Shown: positions 1 to 6,157 of the stretch, piece by piece
Position numbering within the stretch: position 1 is the stretch's first letter
Layout of the letters: every line of letters starts with the position of its first letter
The notes under the pieces: generated by a model
The model's input: only the letters and a program-made list of their open reading frames with translations
Databases searched by the model: none
Told to the model about the DNA's origin: nothing
Assembly: GCA_019689695.1 (NCBI GenBank)
Contig: JADGHA010000229.1
Location: forward strand, 1 to 6,920
Source: Micromonosporaceae bacterium
GTDB taxonomy: Bacteria; Actinomycetota; Actinomycetes; Mycobacteriales; Micromonosporaceae
Direction: 5' to 3'
DNA length: 6,920 bases
Program-made: the position numbers and the translations under genes

Positions 1-2
1 AT

Positions 3-1475
3 TATGCACCGGCCGCCGCCACCGGGCGCCTGCCCGAGCTGGCCGGCCGCGGGCGCGGCCGGCGGGTCGCGGTGCTCGGCGACGCGCTACTGGACTGCTG
101 GCTGGAAGGCACCGCGCAACGGCTGTGCCGGGAGGCGCCGGTCCCGGTGGTCGACCTGGACGCGCGCAGCTACGCCTGCGGCGGCGCGGCGAACACCGCG
201 GCCAACCTTGCCGGACTGGGCGCGAGCCCGGTGCTGGTCACCGCGGTCGGCCAGGACCGGGCCGGCGAGCTGCTGCGCGAGCGGGCCGCGGCCGCCGGCG
301 TCGAGCCGCGGGTGGTGACCGTGCCGGGCCGGCGCACGCTGGTCAAGAGCAGAGTGGTCGCCGACGAGCAGGTCGCGGTCCGCTACGACGAGGGCGACTG
401 CGGCCCGGTTCCGGAAACGGTGGCCGACGAGCTCTGCTCGATCATGACGTCGTTGCTGGGCGGGCCGCTGGACGCGGTGGTGGTGTGCGACTACGACGCG
501 GGGGTCCTGGGTCCGCGCATCCGCCAGTGGCTGCTGGAGCGACGCGCCGACCTGCCGCTGCTGGTGGTGGACGCGCACACGCCTACCCGCTGGGCGGCGG
601 TCGAGCCGGACCTGGTCACGCCGAGCTACGCGGAGGCGCAGCGGGTGCTGCAGGCGCCCGGCGAGACGGACCGGCCGGCCTGGGTCACCCGCAACAGCAC
701 GGCGCTGCGCAGGAGCCTGCGCGCCGGGACGGTGGCGGTCACCCTCGACACCGAGGGCGCGGTCGTGCTGGCCGGCGACGAGACGCCGTACCGCACGTAC
801 ACCCAGCCGGCGCCGGCCCGGCGGGCGTCCGGCGCCGGGGACAGCTACGTGGCCGGGTTCGTGCTCGCGCTGCTGTCCGGGGCGACCCCGCAGCTGGCCG
901 CAGAGGTGGCCCAGCTCGCCGCGACCGCGGCCACCCGCCTGCCCGGCACCGCGGTGTGCGGCCTTGCCGCGCTGGGCGCTGCCGCGGACGCCGCCGAGCA
1001 GCGGCTGGTGGCGACGGATGCGCTGGCCCGCCAGGTGGCCGAGCACCGCCGCCGGGGCCGCCGGATCGTGTTCACCAACGGCTGCTTCGACGTGCTGCAC
1101 CGGGGCCACGTCGGCTACCTCAACCAGGCCAAGCGCCTCGGCGACGTGCTGGTGGTGGCGGTCAACTCGGACCAGTCGGTACGCCGCCTCAAGGGACCGG
1201 ACCGGCCGGTGAACCCGGAGGCGGACCGGGTCGCCGTGCTCGCCGCGCTGTCCTGTGTGGACCATGTGGTGTTGTTCGACGCGGACAGCCCTACCGAGCT
1301 GCTCGAGGTGGTCCGGCCAGACGTGTACGTCAAGGGCGGCGACTACCGGCCGGACCTGATCCCCGAGGCGCCGCTGGTGCACCGGCTGGGCGGCGAGGTG
1401 CGGGTGCTGGACTACCTCTACGACCGCTCCACCACGAAGATCATCGAGCGGATCCGCACCGGAGCCGCGGCGTGA
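3..1475 (+). CDS. hldE: Bifunctional HldE-like heptose-7-phosphate kinase / heptose-1-phosphate adenylyltransferase (5' partial)
   Basis: The protein joins a PfkB-type sugar kinase to a nucleotidyltransferase, the order of E. coli HldE (RfaE). By homology it would phosphorylate D-glycero-D-manno-heptose 7-phosphate at C1 and then form ADP-heptose in the cytosol. Numbered from the GTG at 72, the kinase shows GDALLD at 3-8, EAPVPVV at 21-27, GGAANTAANLAGLGA at 37-51 and the catalytic GAGD at 254-257. The transferase starts near 331 with FTNGCFD, then the nucleotide-binding HRGH at 343-346, VNSD at 364-367, RLKG at 372-375, VKGGDY at 420-425 and STTKIIERI at 453-461, all as in HldE. GTG 72 is not the true start, because it cuts the first strand of the kinase. 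The frame stays open to the window edge, giving 23 more codons, so only a short N-terminus should be missing. It ends in a 4-base overlap with the GT9 gene. The beta-ADP pathway is inferred from similarity to HldE; the exact sugar is not proven. Confidence 0.9.
   Translation, partial: YAPAAATGRLPELAGRGRGRRVAVLGDALLDCWLEGTAQRLCREAPVPVVDLDARSYACGGAANTAANLAGLGASPVLVTAVGQDRAGELLRERAAAAGVEPRVVTVPGRRTLVKSRVVADEQVAVRYDEGDCGPVPETVADELCSIMTSLLGGPLDAVVVCDYDAGVLGPRIRQWLLERRADLPLLVVDAHTPTRWAAVEPDLVTPSYAEAQRVLQAPGETDRPAWVTRNSTALRRSLRAGTVAVTLDTEGAVVLAGDETPYRTYTQPAPARRASGAGDSYVAGFVLALLSGATPQLAAEVAQLAATAATRLPGTAVCGLAALGAAADAAEQRLVATDALARQVAEHRRRGRRIVFTNGCFDVLHRGHVGYLNQAKRLGDVLVVAVNSDQSVRRLKGPDRPVNPEADRVAVLAALSCVDHVVLFDADSPTELLEVVRPDVYVKGGDYRPDLIPEAPLVHRLGGEVRVLDYLYDRSTTKIIERIRTGAAA
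1461..1475 (+). promoter_or_regulatory. Ribosome binding site and GTGA stop/start overlap coupling hldE to the GT9 gene
   Basis: GGAG at 1461-1464 lies 7 bases before GTG 1472, and that GTG overlaps the TGA of the upstream gene (GTGA, 1472-1475). An in-frame ATG at 1481 is 16 bases from the GGAG, too far for good pairing, so GTG 1472 is the preferred start. The overlap suggests translational coupling and a shared transcript. Confidence 0.65.
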
Positions 1476-2596
1476 ACGTGATGGGTCCCGGCGATGTGAT
1501 CACCGTGCCGGAACACCACCTCGCCCGCCGGCACGGCGCACGCCGGATCGCGGTGCTGCGCGCCAACGCCCTGGGCGACTTCATCTTCGCCCTACCGGCG
1601 TTGGACTCGCTGCGCGCGGCGTACCCGCAGGCCGAGATCGTCCTGCTCGGCGCGCCCTGGCACGCCCGGTTCCTGGCGGGGCGCCCCGCTCCGGTGGACC
1701 GGGTCGTGGTGGTGCCGCCGCTGGCCGGCGTGCGGGATGCCGAGCCGGGCGAGCCGGCCCAGCCGCGCGACGAGTTCGTGGCGAAGGCCCGGCTCGAGCA
1801 GTACGACATCGCCATCCAGCTGCATGGGGGTGGCCGGAACACCAACCCGCTGGTGGCCGCGCTCGGCGCCGGGCTGACCGTAGGCCTGCGGGCGGACGAC
1901 GCCCCGCCCCTGGACCGCTGGGTCCGGTACACCTACTACCACCCGGAGGTGTTCCGGTACCTGGAAGTGGTGGGCCTGGTGGGCGCGCTGCCGGTCAGCT
2001 ACCGGCCGGCGCTGACCGTCACCGCGGCCGACCAGCAGCAGCTGCGGGCGGTACTCCCGCCGCCGGTCCGGCCGCGGGTGGCCCTGCACCCCGGGTCGAG
2101 CGACCCCCGTCGGCGCTGGCCGGCGGAGCGGTTCGCCGAGGTGGGCGACGCCCTCGCCGACGCCGGTGCCGAGGTGGTGGTGACCGGCACGGCGGCCGAG
2201 ACGGGTGTGGTCCAGGCCGTGCTCACCCAGATGCGGTCCCCGGCCGTGCCCGTGGTGGACGCCCTGGGACTGGGCGGGCTGGCCGCGCTGTACACCGAGT
2301 GCGCCCTGGTGGTCTCCAACGACACCGGGCCGCTGCACCTGGCCACGGCGGTGGGCGCGGCCACGGTCGGCATCTACTGGGTGGGCAACTTCATCAACGG
2401 CGCGCCCACCGACCGCGCCCGGCACCGTCCCATGATCTCCTGGACCCTCCACTGTCCAGTGTGCGGGTTGGACTGTACGCGCGACATCTACCCGGCCCGC
2501 GGCGGCGGCTACGGCTGCACACACGCGGCCAGCTTCGTCGCGGACGTGCCGGCGGTCGAGGTCCGCGACGCCGCCCTGGAGCTGCTGCGACGCTAG
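1472..2596 (+). CDS. Glycosyltransferase family 9 (ADP-heptose:LPS heptosyltransferase-like)
   Basis: This 374-residue protein has the GT-B fold marks of the WaaC/WaaF/WaaQ heptosyltransferase family, which moves heptose from an ADP-sugar to a glycan acceptor on the cytosolic side of the membrane. The N-terminal half carries RANALGDFIFALPAL at 30-44; its Asp36 sits where the family has its catalytic acid. The C-terminal half carries HPGSSDPRRRWP at 206-217 and SNDTGPLHLATAVG at 282-295, which bind the nucleotide sugar. A cysteine set follows (Cys328, Cys331, Cys335, Cys349), of a kind seen in many GT9 members. No signal peptide or membrane helix is visible. Being coupled to the HldE-like gene strongly suggests that its donor is the ADP-heptose made by that enzyme. 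The acceptor is unknown, since an actinomycete has no LPS; a cell-wall glycan or a secondary metabolite are possibilities. Its stop codon overlaps that of the convergent F420 gene. Confidence 0.88.
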   Translation: MNVMGPGDVITVPEHHLARRHGARRIAVLRANALGDFIFALPALDSLRAAYPQAEIVLLGAPWHARFLAGRPAPVDRVVVVPPLAGVRDAEPGEPAQPRDEFVAKARLEQYDIAIQLHGGGRNTNPLVAALGAGLTVGLRADDAPPLDRWVRYTYYHPEVFRYLEVVGLVGALPVSYRPALTVTAADQQQLRAVLPPPVRPRVALHPGSSDPRRRWPAERFAEVGDALADAGAEVVVTGTAAETGVVQAVLTQMRSPAVPVVDALGLGGLAALYTECALVVSNDTGPLHLATAVGAATVGIYWVGNFINGAPTDRARHRPMISWTLHCPVCGLDCTRDIYPARGGGYGCTHAASFVADVPAVEVRDAALELLRR

Positions 2597-3552
2597 AGCT
2601 TGCGCAGCTCGGGCAGCAGTTCCTTGGACGCCCAGTCCAGGAAGGCGTCCTGGCTGTCATCGCCGATCTGCAGTATCGCGACGTCGGTGAACCCGGCCGC
2701 CACGAACTGGCGTACCGCCTCCACGTGCCGCTCGACGTCCGGCCCGCAGCTGATCCGCTGCGCCACCTCGCCCTCGGTGACCGCCTCGGTGGCCTGCTCG
2801 AACGCCGACGGCTCGGGTAGTTCGGCGAGCACGTGCCAGCCGAATCCACCCCACCGGTGCAGCTCGTACGCGGTGCGCCGGCACTGCGCCTCGTCCGGCC
2901 CGTAGCAGATCGCCACCTGGCCGATCCGTCGGCCGTCGCCGCCGGCGTCCTGGTAGCCGCGCACCAGCCGGCCGTCCGGGACGGTGCCGATCATTCCGTC
3001 GCCGTACCGCGCGGCCAGCTCAGCGGACTCCGGTCCGGAGATGGCCACCGCCATGGGAACCCCGTCCCCGGGCAGGTCCCACAGCCGCGCCTCGGGCACG
3101 GTGAAGTAGTCGCCATGGAAGCTGAGCCGCTCGCCGGCGAGCAGCGACCGGATGATCTCCAGCGCCTCGGCGAGCATGTCGTGCCGCACCTCCACGTGCG
3201 GCCACTCACCGACCACGTGCTCGTTGAGGTTCTCGCCGGCGCCCAGGCCGAGGGTGAACCGGTCGCCGCAGAGCAGGCCGACGGTGGCCGCCTTCTGCGC
3301 CACGACCGCCGGGTGGTAGCGGCGGATCGGGCAGGTTACGTACGACATCAGCTCGATCCGCTCGGTGACCTGGGCGACCGCGCCAAGGACGGACCAGGCG
3401 TACGGGGAGTGTCCCTGGCTGTGCAGCCACGGGTTGTAGTGGTCGGAGATCGTCGCGAAGTCGAAGTCCGCCGCCTCCGCCCGCGCCGCCTGCGCCACCA
3501 GGCGCTGCGGCGGGCTCTGCTCGCACAGCAGGCTGTAGCCGATGTTCGCCAC
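2593..3552 (-). CDS. F420-dependent LLM-class oxidoreductase, FGD-like (TIGR03557-type)
   Basis: This 319-residue protein is a TIM-barrel enzyme of the luciferase-like superfamily, closest in pattern to the F420-dependent glucose-6-phosphate dehydrogenase group. It should exchange hydride between coenzyme F420 and an organic substrate in the cytosol. It keeps residues that match the FGD1 active site with a shift of two: TISDHYNPW with His38 and Trp42, and GAGENLNE with Glu107. GDYFTVPEARLWDLP at 147-161 is also FGD-like. Its only lysines are at 87, 310 and 318, so the two lysines that hold the sugar phosphate in FGD1 (198 and 259) are not kept; another substrate is likely. The start is GTG at 3552, behind a strong purine run. 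The gene lies 20 bases after the GT2/small-ORF stop on the same strand, so it is probably the last gene of that unit. Confidence 0.88.
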   Translation of the reverse strand: MANIGYSLLCEQSPPQRLVAQAARAEAADFDFATISDHYNPWLHSQGHSPYAWSVLGAVAQVTERIELMSYVTCPIRRYHPAVVAQKAATVGLLCGDRFTLGLGAGENLNEHVVGEWPHVEVRHDMLAEALEIIRSLLAGERLSFHGDYFTVPEARLWDLPGDGVPMAVAISGPESAELAARYGDGMIGTVPDGRLVRGYQDAGGDGRRIGQVAICYGPDEAQCRRTAYELHRWGGFGWHVLAELPEPSAFEQATEAVTEGEVAQRISCGPDVERHVEAVRQFVAAGFTDVAILQIGDDSQDAFLDWASKELLPELRKL

Positions 3553-3556
3553 CGGA

Positions 3557-3567
3557 CTCTCCCCTCC
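3557..3567 (-). promoter_or_regulatory. Ribosome binding site of the F420 oxidoreductase gene
   Basis: Read on the minus strand this is GGAGGGGAGAG, ending 4 bases before GTG 3552. It offers two overlapping anti-SD matches and supports the GTG start. It fills much of the 20-base gap after the preceding stop, leaving no room for a separate promoter and supporting co-transcription. Confidence 0.65.
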
Positions 3568-3572
3568 GCGCG

Positions 3573-3788
3573 CTAGGTCGGGCCGATCCGCCCGTCGGGC
3601 GAGGGGCGCCGGCCCTGCTCCGGTTCCACCGAGGGGTCGGGCCGTGGCCGGCGGTCATGGCCGAACTCCTGTTCGGACCCGGCGTCGCCGCCGGTCGCGT
3701 CGTCGACCTGCCCGTCGAATGAGGGGACGCCGACCGCGTCGCTCAGCTCCTCCAGGGTCGGCCGCCGCCTGGGGCCGTCGCCGGTCAT
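3573..3788 (-). CDS. Candidate separate small hydrophilic protein (71 aa), in frame with the GT2 gene
   Basis: An ATG at 3788 has GGAGG (3794-3798 read on the minus strand) five bases before it. From there the reading frame regains the high GC third-position pattern lost in the preceding linker. The product would be 71 residues, starting MTGDGPRRRPTLEELSDAVG, rich in Asp, Glu, Gly, Pro and Arg, with no cysteine or membrane segment, and probably disordered after residue 30. I do not recognise a family. It is in frame with the GT2 gene and no stop separates them, so it may be translated as part of that protein, on its own, or both. The F420 oxidoreductase follows after 20 bases. Confidence 0.42.
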   Translation of the reverse strand: MTGDGPRRRPTLEELSDAVGVPSFDGQVDDATGGDAGSEQEFGHDRRPRPDPSVEPEQGRRPSPDGRIGPT

Positions 3789-4784
3789 GTTCGCCTCCGC
3801 TGGCCTGCTTCTGTTCACCGGTCTGCCAGGACGTACCCGGGCGGTTGCGGACCGAAACGAGCCCCGGGGCGCCGCGCCCGGCGCCGCCTGCCGAACCTGG
3901 TCCGCCTCCGGAACGGTCGGCACCAGGTCGAAGCACTCGATGCGGCGTTCGGTCACCGTGGTCGGGGACTCCAGGTGGTACGCGCCGCTGGGCAGCACAC
4001 CCGCGCCGCCGTACCGGGCCAGGACCCGGAGTTGGGCGACCACGTCCTCGCCCTGGTGGTCGGACGGCACCTGCGGCCAGAAGTCGAACCCGCCCACGGC
4101 GAGCAGCTTGGCCCGGTCGAACAGCACGCAGGCGCCCACCCAGGCGACCTTGTACGCCCGCCACTCGCCAGGGCGCAGCCGCAGCCGCTCGGTCAGGTGG
4201 GCCAGGTTGGCGGCCGTGTGTACGTTGGCCCGCGCCCACTCCGGTCCGCGTACGGCGAGCTGCTCGGGGTGCGGCCGGCCAGGCCACTCCTCGTACCCGT
4301 TCTGCTGGTGCGGCCGGTGATCGTCCAAGTAGGACAGCCCATGCGGCGCGTTGCCCACGAAGCCACAGCGCAGCTGTTGGATCGCGGTGAGCAGGCGGCG
4401 CAGCGCACCCGGCTCCAGCCACACGTCGTCGTCGAGATACAGCACGTAGCGGGCCAGCGAGTGGCTGAGCAGGAAGGCGCGCTGCTCGGCCATGCCACGA
4501 CGGGGCAGGTGGTGCCGCAGCAGCACGGGATGCCCGCGGTAGCGCAGCGCGCGCACCAGCCCGCCGGGCGCCGGGTCGTGCCAGCCGGGCCTCGCCTGCG
4601 ACTGGTCGCTGACCACCACACCGAACGGCTCGTCCACCTCCTGGCCGGCCAGGCCGGCCAGGGTCGCCGCCAGCTCGGCCGGCCGGTCGCAGGTCGGGAC
4701 GAGCACGTCGAGCTCCCGGGGCGCGCGGAATCGTCCCGGGTCGCCCGCCTCCAGCGGCCGGTACGGCGCTCGCGCCTGTGGCAT
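3573..4784 (-). CDS. Glycosyltransferase family 2 with C-terminal hydrophilic extension
   Basis: This is a GT-A fold glycosyltransferase, acting in the cytosol on a nucleotide sugar. Numbered from ATG 4784, DVLVPTCDRPAELAATLAGL at about 26-45 is the first beta strand and helix, YVLYLDDDVWLEPGALRRL at about 113-131 holds the metal-binding DDD (118-120), WVGACVLFDR lies at about 215-224, and GGFDFW to QGEDV at about 231-248 hold the usual acidic catalytic region. Recognisable fold ends near residue 290. GTG 4787 directly precedes the ATG; the ATG is preferred because GAGG stands three bases before it but directly touches the GTG. The last ~115 residues look unlike a transferase: a Pro/Arg/Ala linker with off-usage codons, then a hydrophilic stretch that has its own ATG and ribosome binding site (3788). 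The real enzyme may end earlier if a base has been lost or misread. Sugar and acceptor are unknown. Confidence 0.8.
   Translation of the reverse strand: MPQARAPYRPLEAGDPGRFRAPRELDVLVPTCDRPAELAATLAGLAGQEVDEPFGVVVSDQSQARPGWHDPAPGGLVRALRYRGHPVLLRHHLPRRGMAEQRAFLLSHSLARYVLYLDDDVWLEPGALRRLLTAIQQLRCGFVGNAPHGLSYLDDHRPHQQNGYEEWPGRPHPEQLAVRGPEWARANVHTAANLAHLTERLRLRPGEWRAYKVAWVGACVLFDRAKLLAVGGFDFWPQVPSDHQGEDVVAQLRVLARYGGAGVLPSGAYHLESPTTVTERRIECFDLVPTVPEADQVRQAAPGAAPRGSFRSATARVRPGRPVNRSRPAEANMTGDGPRRRPTLEELSDAVGVPSFDGQVDDATGGDAGSEQEFGHDRRPRPDPSVEPEQGRRPSPDGRIGPT
3868..3885. repeat. GC-only inverted repeat in the GT2/small-ORF linker
   Basis: GGCGCC at 3868-3873 is repeated at 3880-3885, and since it is self-complementary the copies can form a 6-bp stem around a 6-base loop. 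It falls where the transferase fold ends, at residues near 300. It could be a relic of an intergenic hairpin or simply GC-rich coding sequence; no T-run follows. Confidence 0.3.
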
Positions 4785-4796
4785 CACCCTCGCCGG

Positions 4797-4821
4797 ATAC
4801 CCCGTTGTGAGCGGGACGAAC
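4797..4821 (-). promoter_or_regulatory. Candidate general-stress sigma promoter for the GT2 unit
   Basis: On the minus strand GTTC (4821-4818), 15 bases, then GGGTAT (4802-4797) fits the SigB/SigF-type actinobacterial consensus GTTT-N15-17-GGGTA. Transcription would start near 4790, leaving about six leader bases before ATG 4784. It interleaves with the matching element on the plus strand. Confidence 0.42.
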
Positions 4822-4829
4822 GTGGGTAC
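4804..4829 (+). promoter_or_regulatory. Candidate general-stress sigma promoter for the baeRF gene
   Basis: GTTG (4804-4807), 16 bases, then GGGTAC (4824-4829) fits the same SigB/SigF-type pattern. The predicted start near 4836 leaves about three leader bases before ATG 4839, so the message would be nearly leaderless even though GGAGGG (4831-4836) is present in the DNA. A start further upstream from another promoter would keep that ribosome binding site. Confidence 0.42.
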
Positions 4830-4838
4830 CGGAGGGTT

Positions 4839-5936
4839 ATGGACCTTTCCTTCCTACGGCCGCTGTACGAGTCCGGGCCGGGCGCCTGGTGCTCGGTCTA
4901 CCTGGACGTCTCGCGGGACAAGGAGGACGCCTGGACCGCCGTGGACCTGCGCTGGCGCGGCCTGGCCGAGCCGCTGCGCGAGCAGGGCGCCGACCAGGCG
5001 ACGCTGGACGCCATCGGCACGGCGGTGCACGACTACCGGGGCGCGCCCGGGCTGGCCGTGTTCGGCCGGGACGGCGAGGTGGTACTGACCGTTTCGCTGC
5101 CCCAACCGCCGCCCCGGGACACCGCCGCGGTGTGCCTGCTGCCGCACGCGCTGCCGCTGGCGCAGCAGCTGGACCAGCGGGTCCCCTGGCTGCGGGCGCT
5201 GGTCGACCGCACCGGCGCCGACCTGGTCGCCGTGCCGGCGGCCGGTACGCCGCGCACGGCGCGGGTCACCGACGAGGAGTACCCGAGCCGCAAGGCCGCG
5301 CCCGGCGGTTGGTCGCAGCCGCGCTACCAGCGTTCGGCCCAGCTGAGCTGGGACCGCGCCGCGGCCCGGATCAGCGACCGGGCGGCCGAGCTCGCCGGCA
5401 AGGTCCGCGCGCGGGTCCTGGTGGTCGCCGGCGATGTGCGGGAACGCCAGCTGGTCGCGCAGCGACTCAGCGAGGAGTTGCCGAAGATGCCGGTGGTGCA
5501 GACCGAGGCCGGGCAGCGGGCCGGGGGAGCGGATCCGGGACCCCTGGAGGAGGCGACACACGAGGTGGTACGCGCCGAGGCGGCGCGGCTGCGCGAGGAG
5601 GTGCTCGACGCGTTCAGCCGGGAACGTGGCCGGGGCGGTGCGGCCGTGACCGGCCTGCCGGACGTGGTCTCCGCACTGCGGCAGGGCAAGGTGGACGTGC
5701 TGCTGGTGAACCCGGACCAGCTCCCGGCGGACGGTCGGCTGTGGGCCGGACCCGAGCCGGTGCAGATCGGCCTCGCCGACGCCGAGCTGGCCGGGATGGG
5801 CGTGCGCGGGCCCTGGTCCGCGCACGTGGACGACGTCCTGCTGCGGGCCGCGGCAGCCACCGAGGCCGACCTGCTGGCGGTCACCGCCGACGAGGCCGCG
5901 CTCACCGACGGCGTCGGTGCCCACCTCCGCTTTTGA
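4839..5936 (+). CDS. Vms1/baeRF family (Rv2629-like) peptidyl-tRNA hydrolase / release-factor homologue
   Basis: This 365-residue protein matches the bacterial eRF1-like (baeRF) group, which includes mycobacterial Rv2629. Related Vms1/ANKZF1 proteins release nascent chains from stalled ribosomes by cutting peptidyl-tRNA; the same role here is inferred. An N-terminal domain (about 1-110) with SVYLDVSRD leads into VDRTGADLVAV at 122-132. A loop then reads PGGWSQPRYQR at 155-165, where GGQ- or GSQ-type catalytic loops sit in the superfamily, making Gln160 a candidate catalytic residue. A middle domain follows (RVLVVAGDVRERQL at 192-205; GLPDVVSALRQGKVDVLLV at 272-290). The end, LTDGVGAHLRF, closely resembles the Rv2629 C-terminus. 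ATG 4839 follows GGAGGG by two bases, a tight spacing, but no other start in frame fits the family N-terminus. It is divergent from the GT2 unit and monocistronic in this window. In M. tuberculosis Rv2629 belongs to the dormancy regulon, in line with a stress role. Confidence 0.82.
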   Translation: MDLSFLRPLYESGPGAWCSVYLDVSRDKEDAWTAVDLRWRGLAEPLREQGADQATLDAIGTAVHDYRGAPGLAVFGRDGEVVLTVSLPQPPPRDTAAVCLLPHALPLAQQLDQRVPWLRALVDRTGADLVAVPAAGTPRTARVTDEEYPSRKAAPGGWSQPRYQRSAQLSWDRAAARISDRAAELAGKVRARVLVVAGDVRERQLVAQRLSEELPKMPVVQTEAGQRAGGADPGPLEEATHEVVRAEAARLREEVLDAFSRERGRGGAAVTGLPDVVSALRQGKVDVLLVNPDQLPADGRLWAGPEPVQIGLADAELAGMGVRGPWSAHVDDVLLRAAAATEADLLAVTADEAALTDGVGAHLRF

Positions 5937-5973
5937 GCGGCCTTCCCCGGCGAGGAACGATTCGACAGCAGAC

Positions 5974-5983
5974 GTAGATCTAC
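5974..5983. repeat. 10-bp perfect palindrome GTAGATCTAC
   Basis: A perfect AT-rich palindrome lies 38 bases after the baeRF stop, in the otherwise plain 5937-6192 gap. It could be a small operator site or chance. No gene start is close enough to assign it a target. Confidence 0.25.
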
Positions 5984-5991
5984 CGTAGCCG

Positions 5992-6008
5992 CGACGGTTC
6001 CTTCGTCG
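5992..6008 (+). terminator. Weak hairpin downstream of baeRF
   Basis: CGACG (5992-5996) and CGTCG (6004-6008) pair around a 7-base loop. It lies 56 bases past the stop and lacks a T-run, so it is at best a weak terminator or a 3' stabilising hairpin. Confidence 0.25.
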
Positions 6009-6018
6009 GATCAAACAG

Positions 6019-6039
6019 TTGGTGCTTGCTTTGCACCGA
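6019..6039 (+). terminator. Second hairpin downstream of baeRF
   Basis: TTGGTGC (6019-6025) pairs with GCACCGA (6033-6039) through one G-T pair, around the loop TTGCTTT. It follows the 5992-6008 hairpin closely, so the two may act as a tandem end signal for the baeRF message. No T-run follows, which is common in high-GC actinomycetes. Confidence 0.3.
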
Positions 6040-6126
6040 TCTCAACCATTCCCCCTCGTCGCGTATCCCGTGAACAACTACGCGGGCGCCAGCCGGTTGC
6101 CGCCGGGCGGTCGCCATGCCCCGGGG

Positions 6127-6157
6127 CGGACACCCCGTTTCAGCACTGCAGTAGAGT
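6127..6157 (+). promoter_or_regulatory. Candidate vegetative-type promoter for the YcxB-like gene
   Basis: A -10 like TAGAGT (6152-6157) fits TANNNT and is preceded, 19 bases upstream, by CGGACA (6127-6132), four of six matches to TTGACA. Transcription would begin near 6164, giving a leader of about 29 bases that contains the ribosome binding site at 6182-6186. The spacer is slightly long. Confidence 0.42.

Noticed and set aside
4..318. Plus-strand open frame starting with ATG at position 4
   Set aside because: It is out of frame with the kinase homology, which runs in frame from position 3, and its sequence is a compositional shadow.
87..1382. Minus-strand open frame opposite the HldE-like gene
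   Set aside because: It is a typical high-GC antisense shadow rich in Arg, His and Gln, with no motif; the plus strand has clear HldE homology throughout.
125..1471. Long plus-strand open frame running into the GT9 gene
   Set aside because: It lies out of frame over the HldE-like gene, is a low-complexity Gly/Arg/Ala string and has no family motif. Real coding begins at GTG 1472.
4813..4827. Possible DosR/DevR box (GGGAC-N4-GTGGG) before the baeRF gene
   Set aside because: Only the first half site fits GGGAC-N4-GTCCC. It was considered because Rv2629 is DosR-regulated, but the second half is too poor.
3975..4838. Upstream extension of the baeRF frame
   Set aside because: It is antisense to the conserved core of the GT2 gene and has no family match; ATG 4839 with GGAGGG before it fits the family N-terminus.
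4854..6014. Minus-strand open frame opposite the baeRF gene
   Set aside because: It has antisense-shadow composition and no motif, while the plus strand matches the Rv2629 family along its full length.
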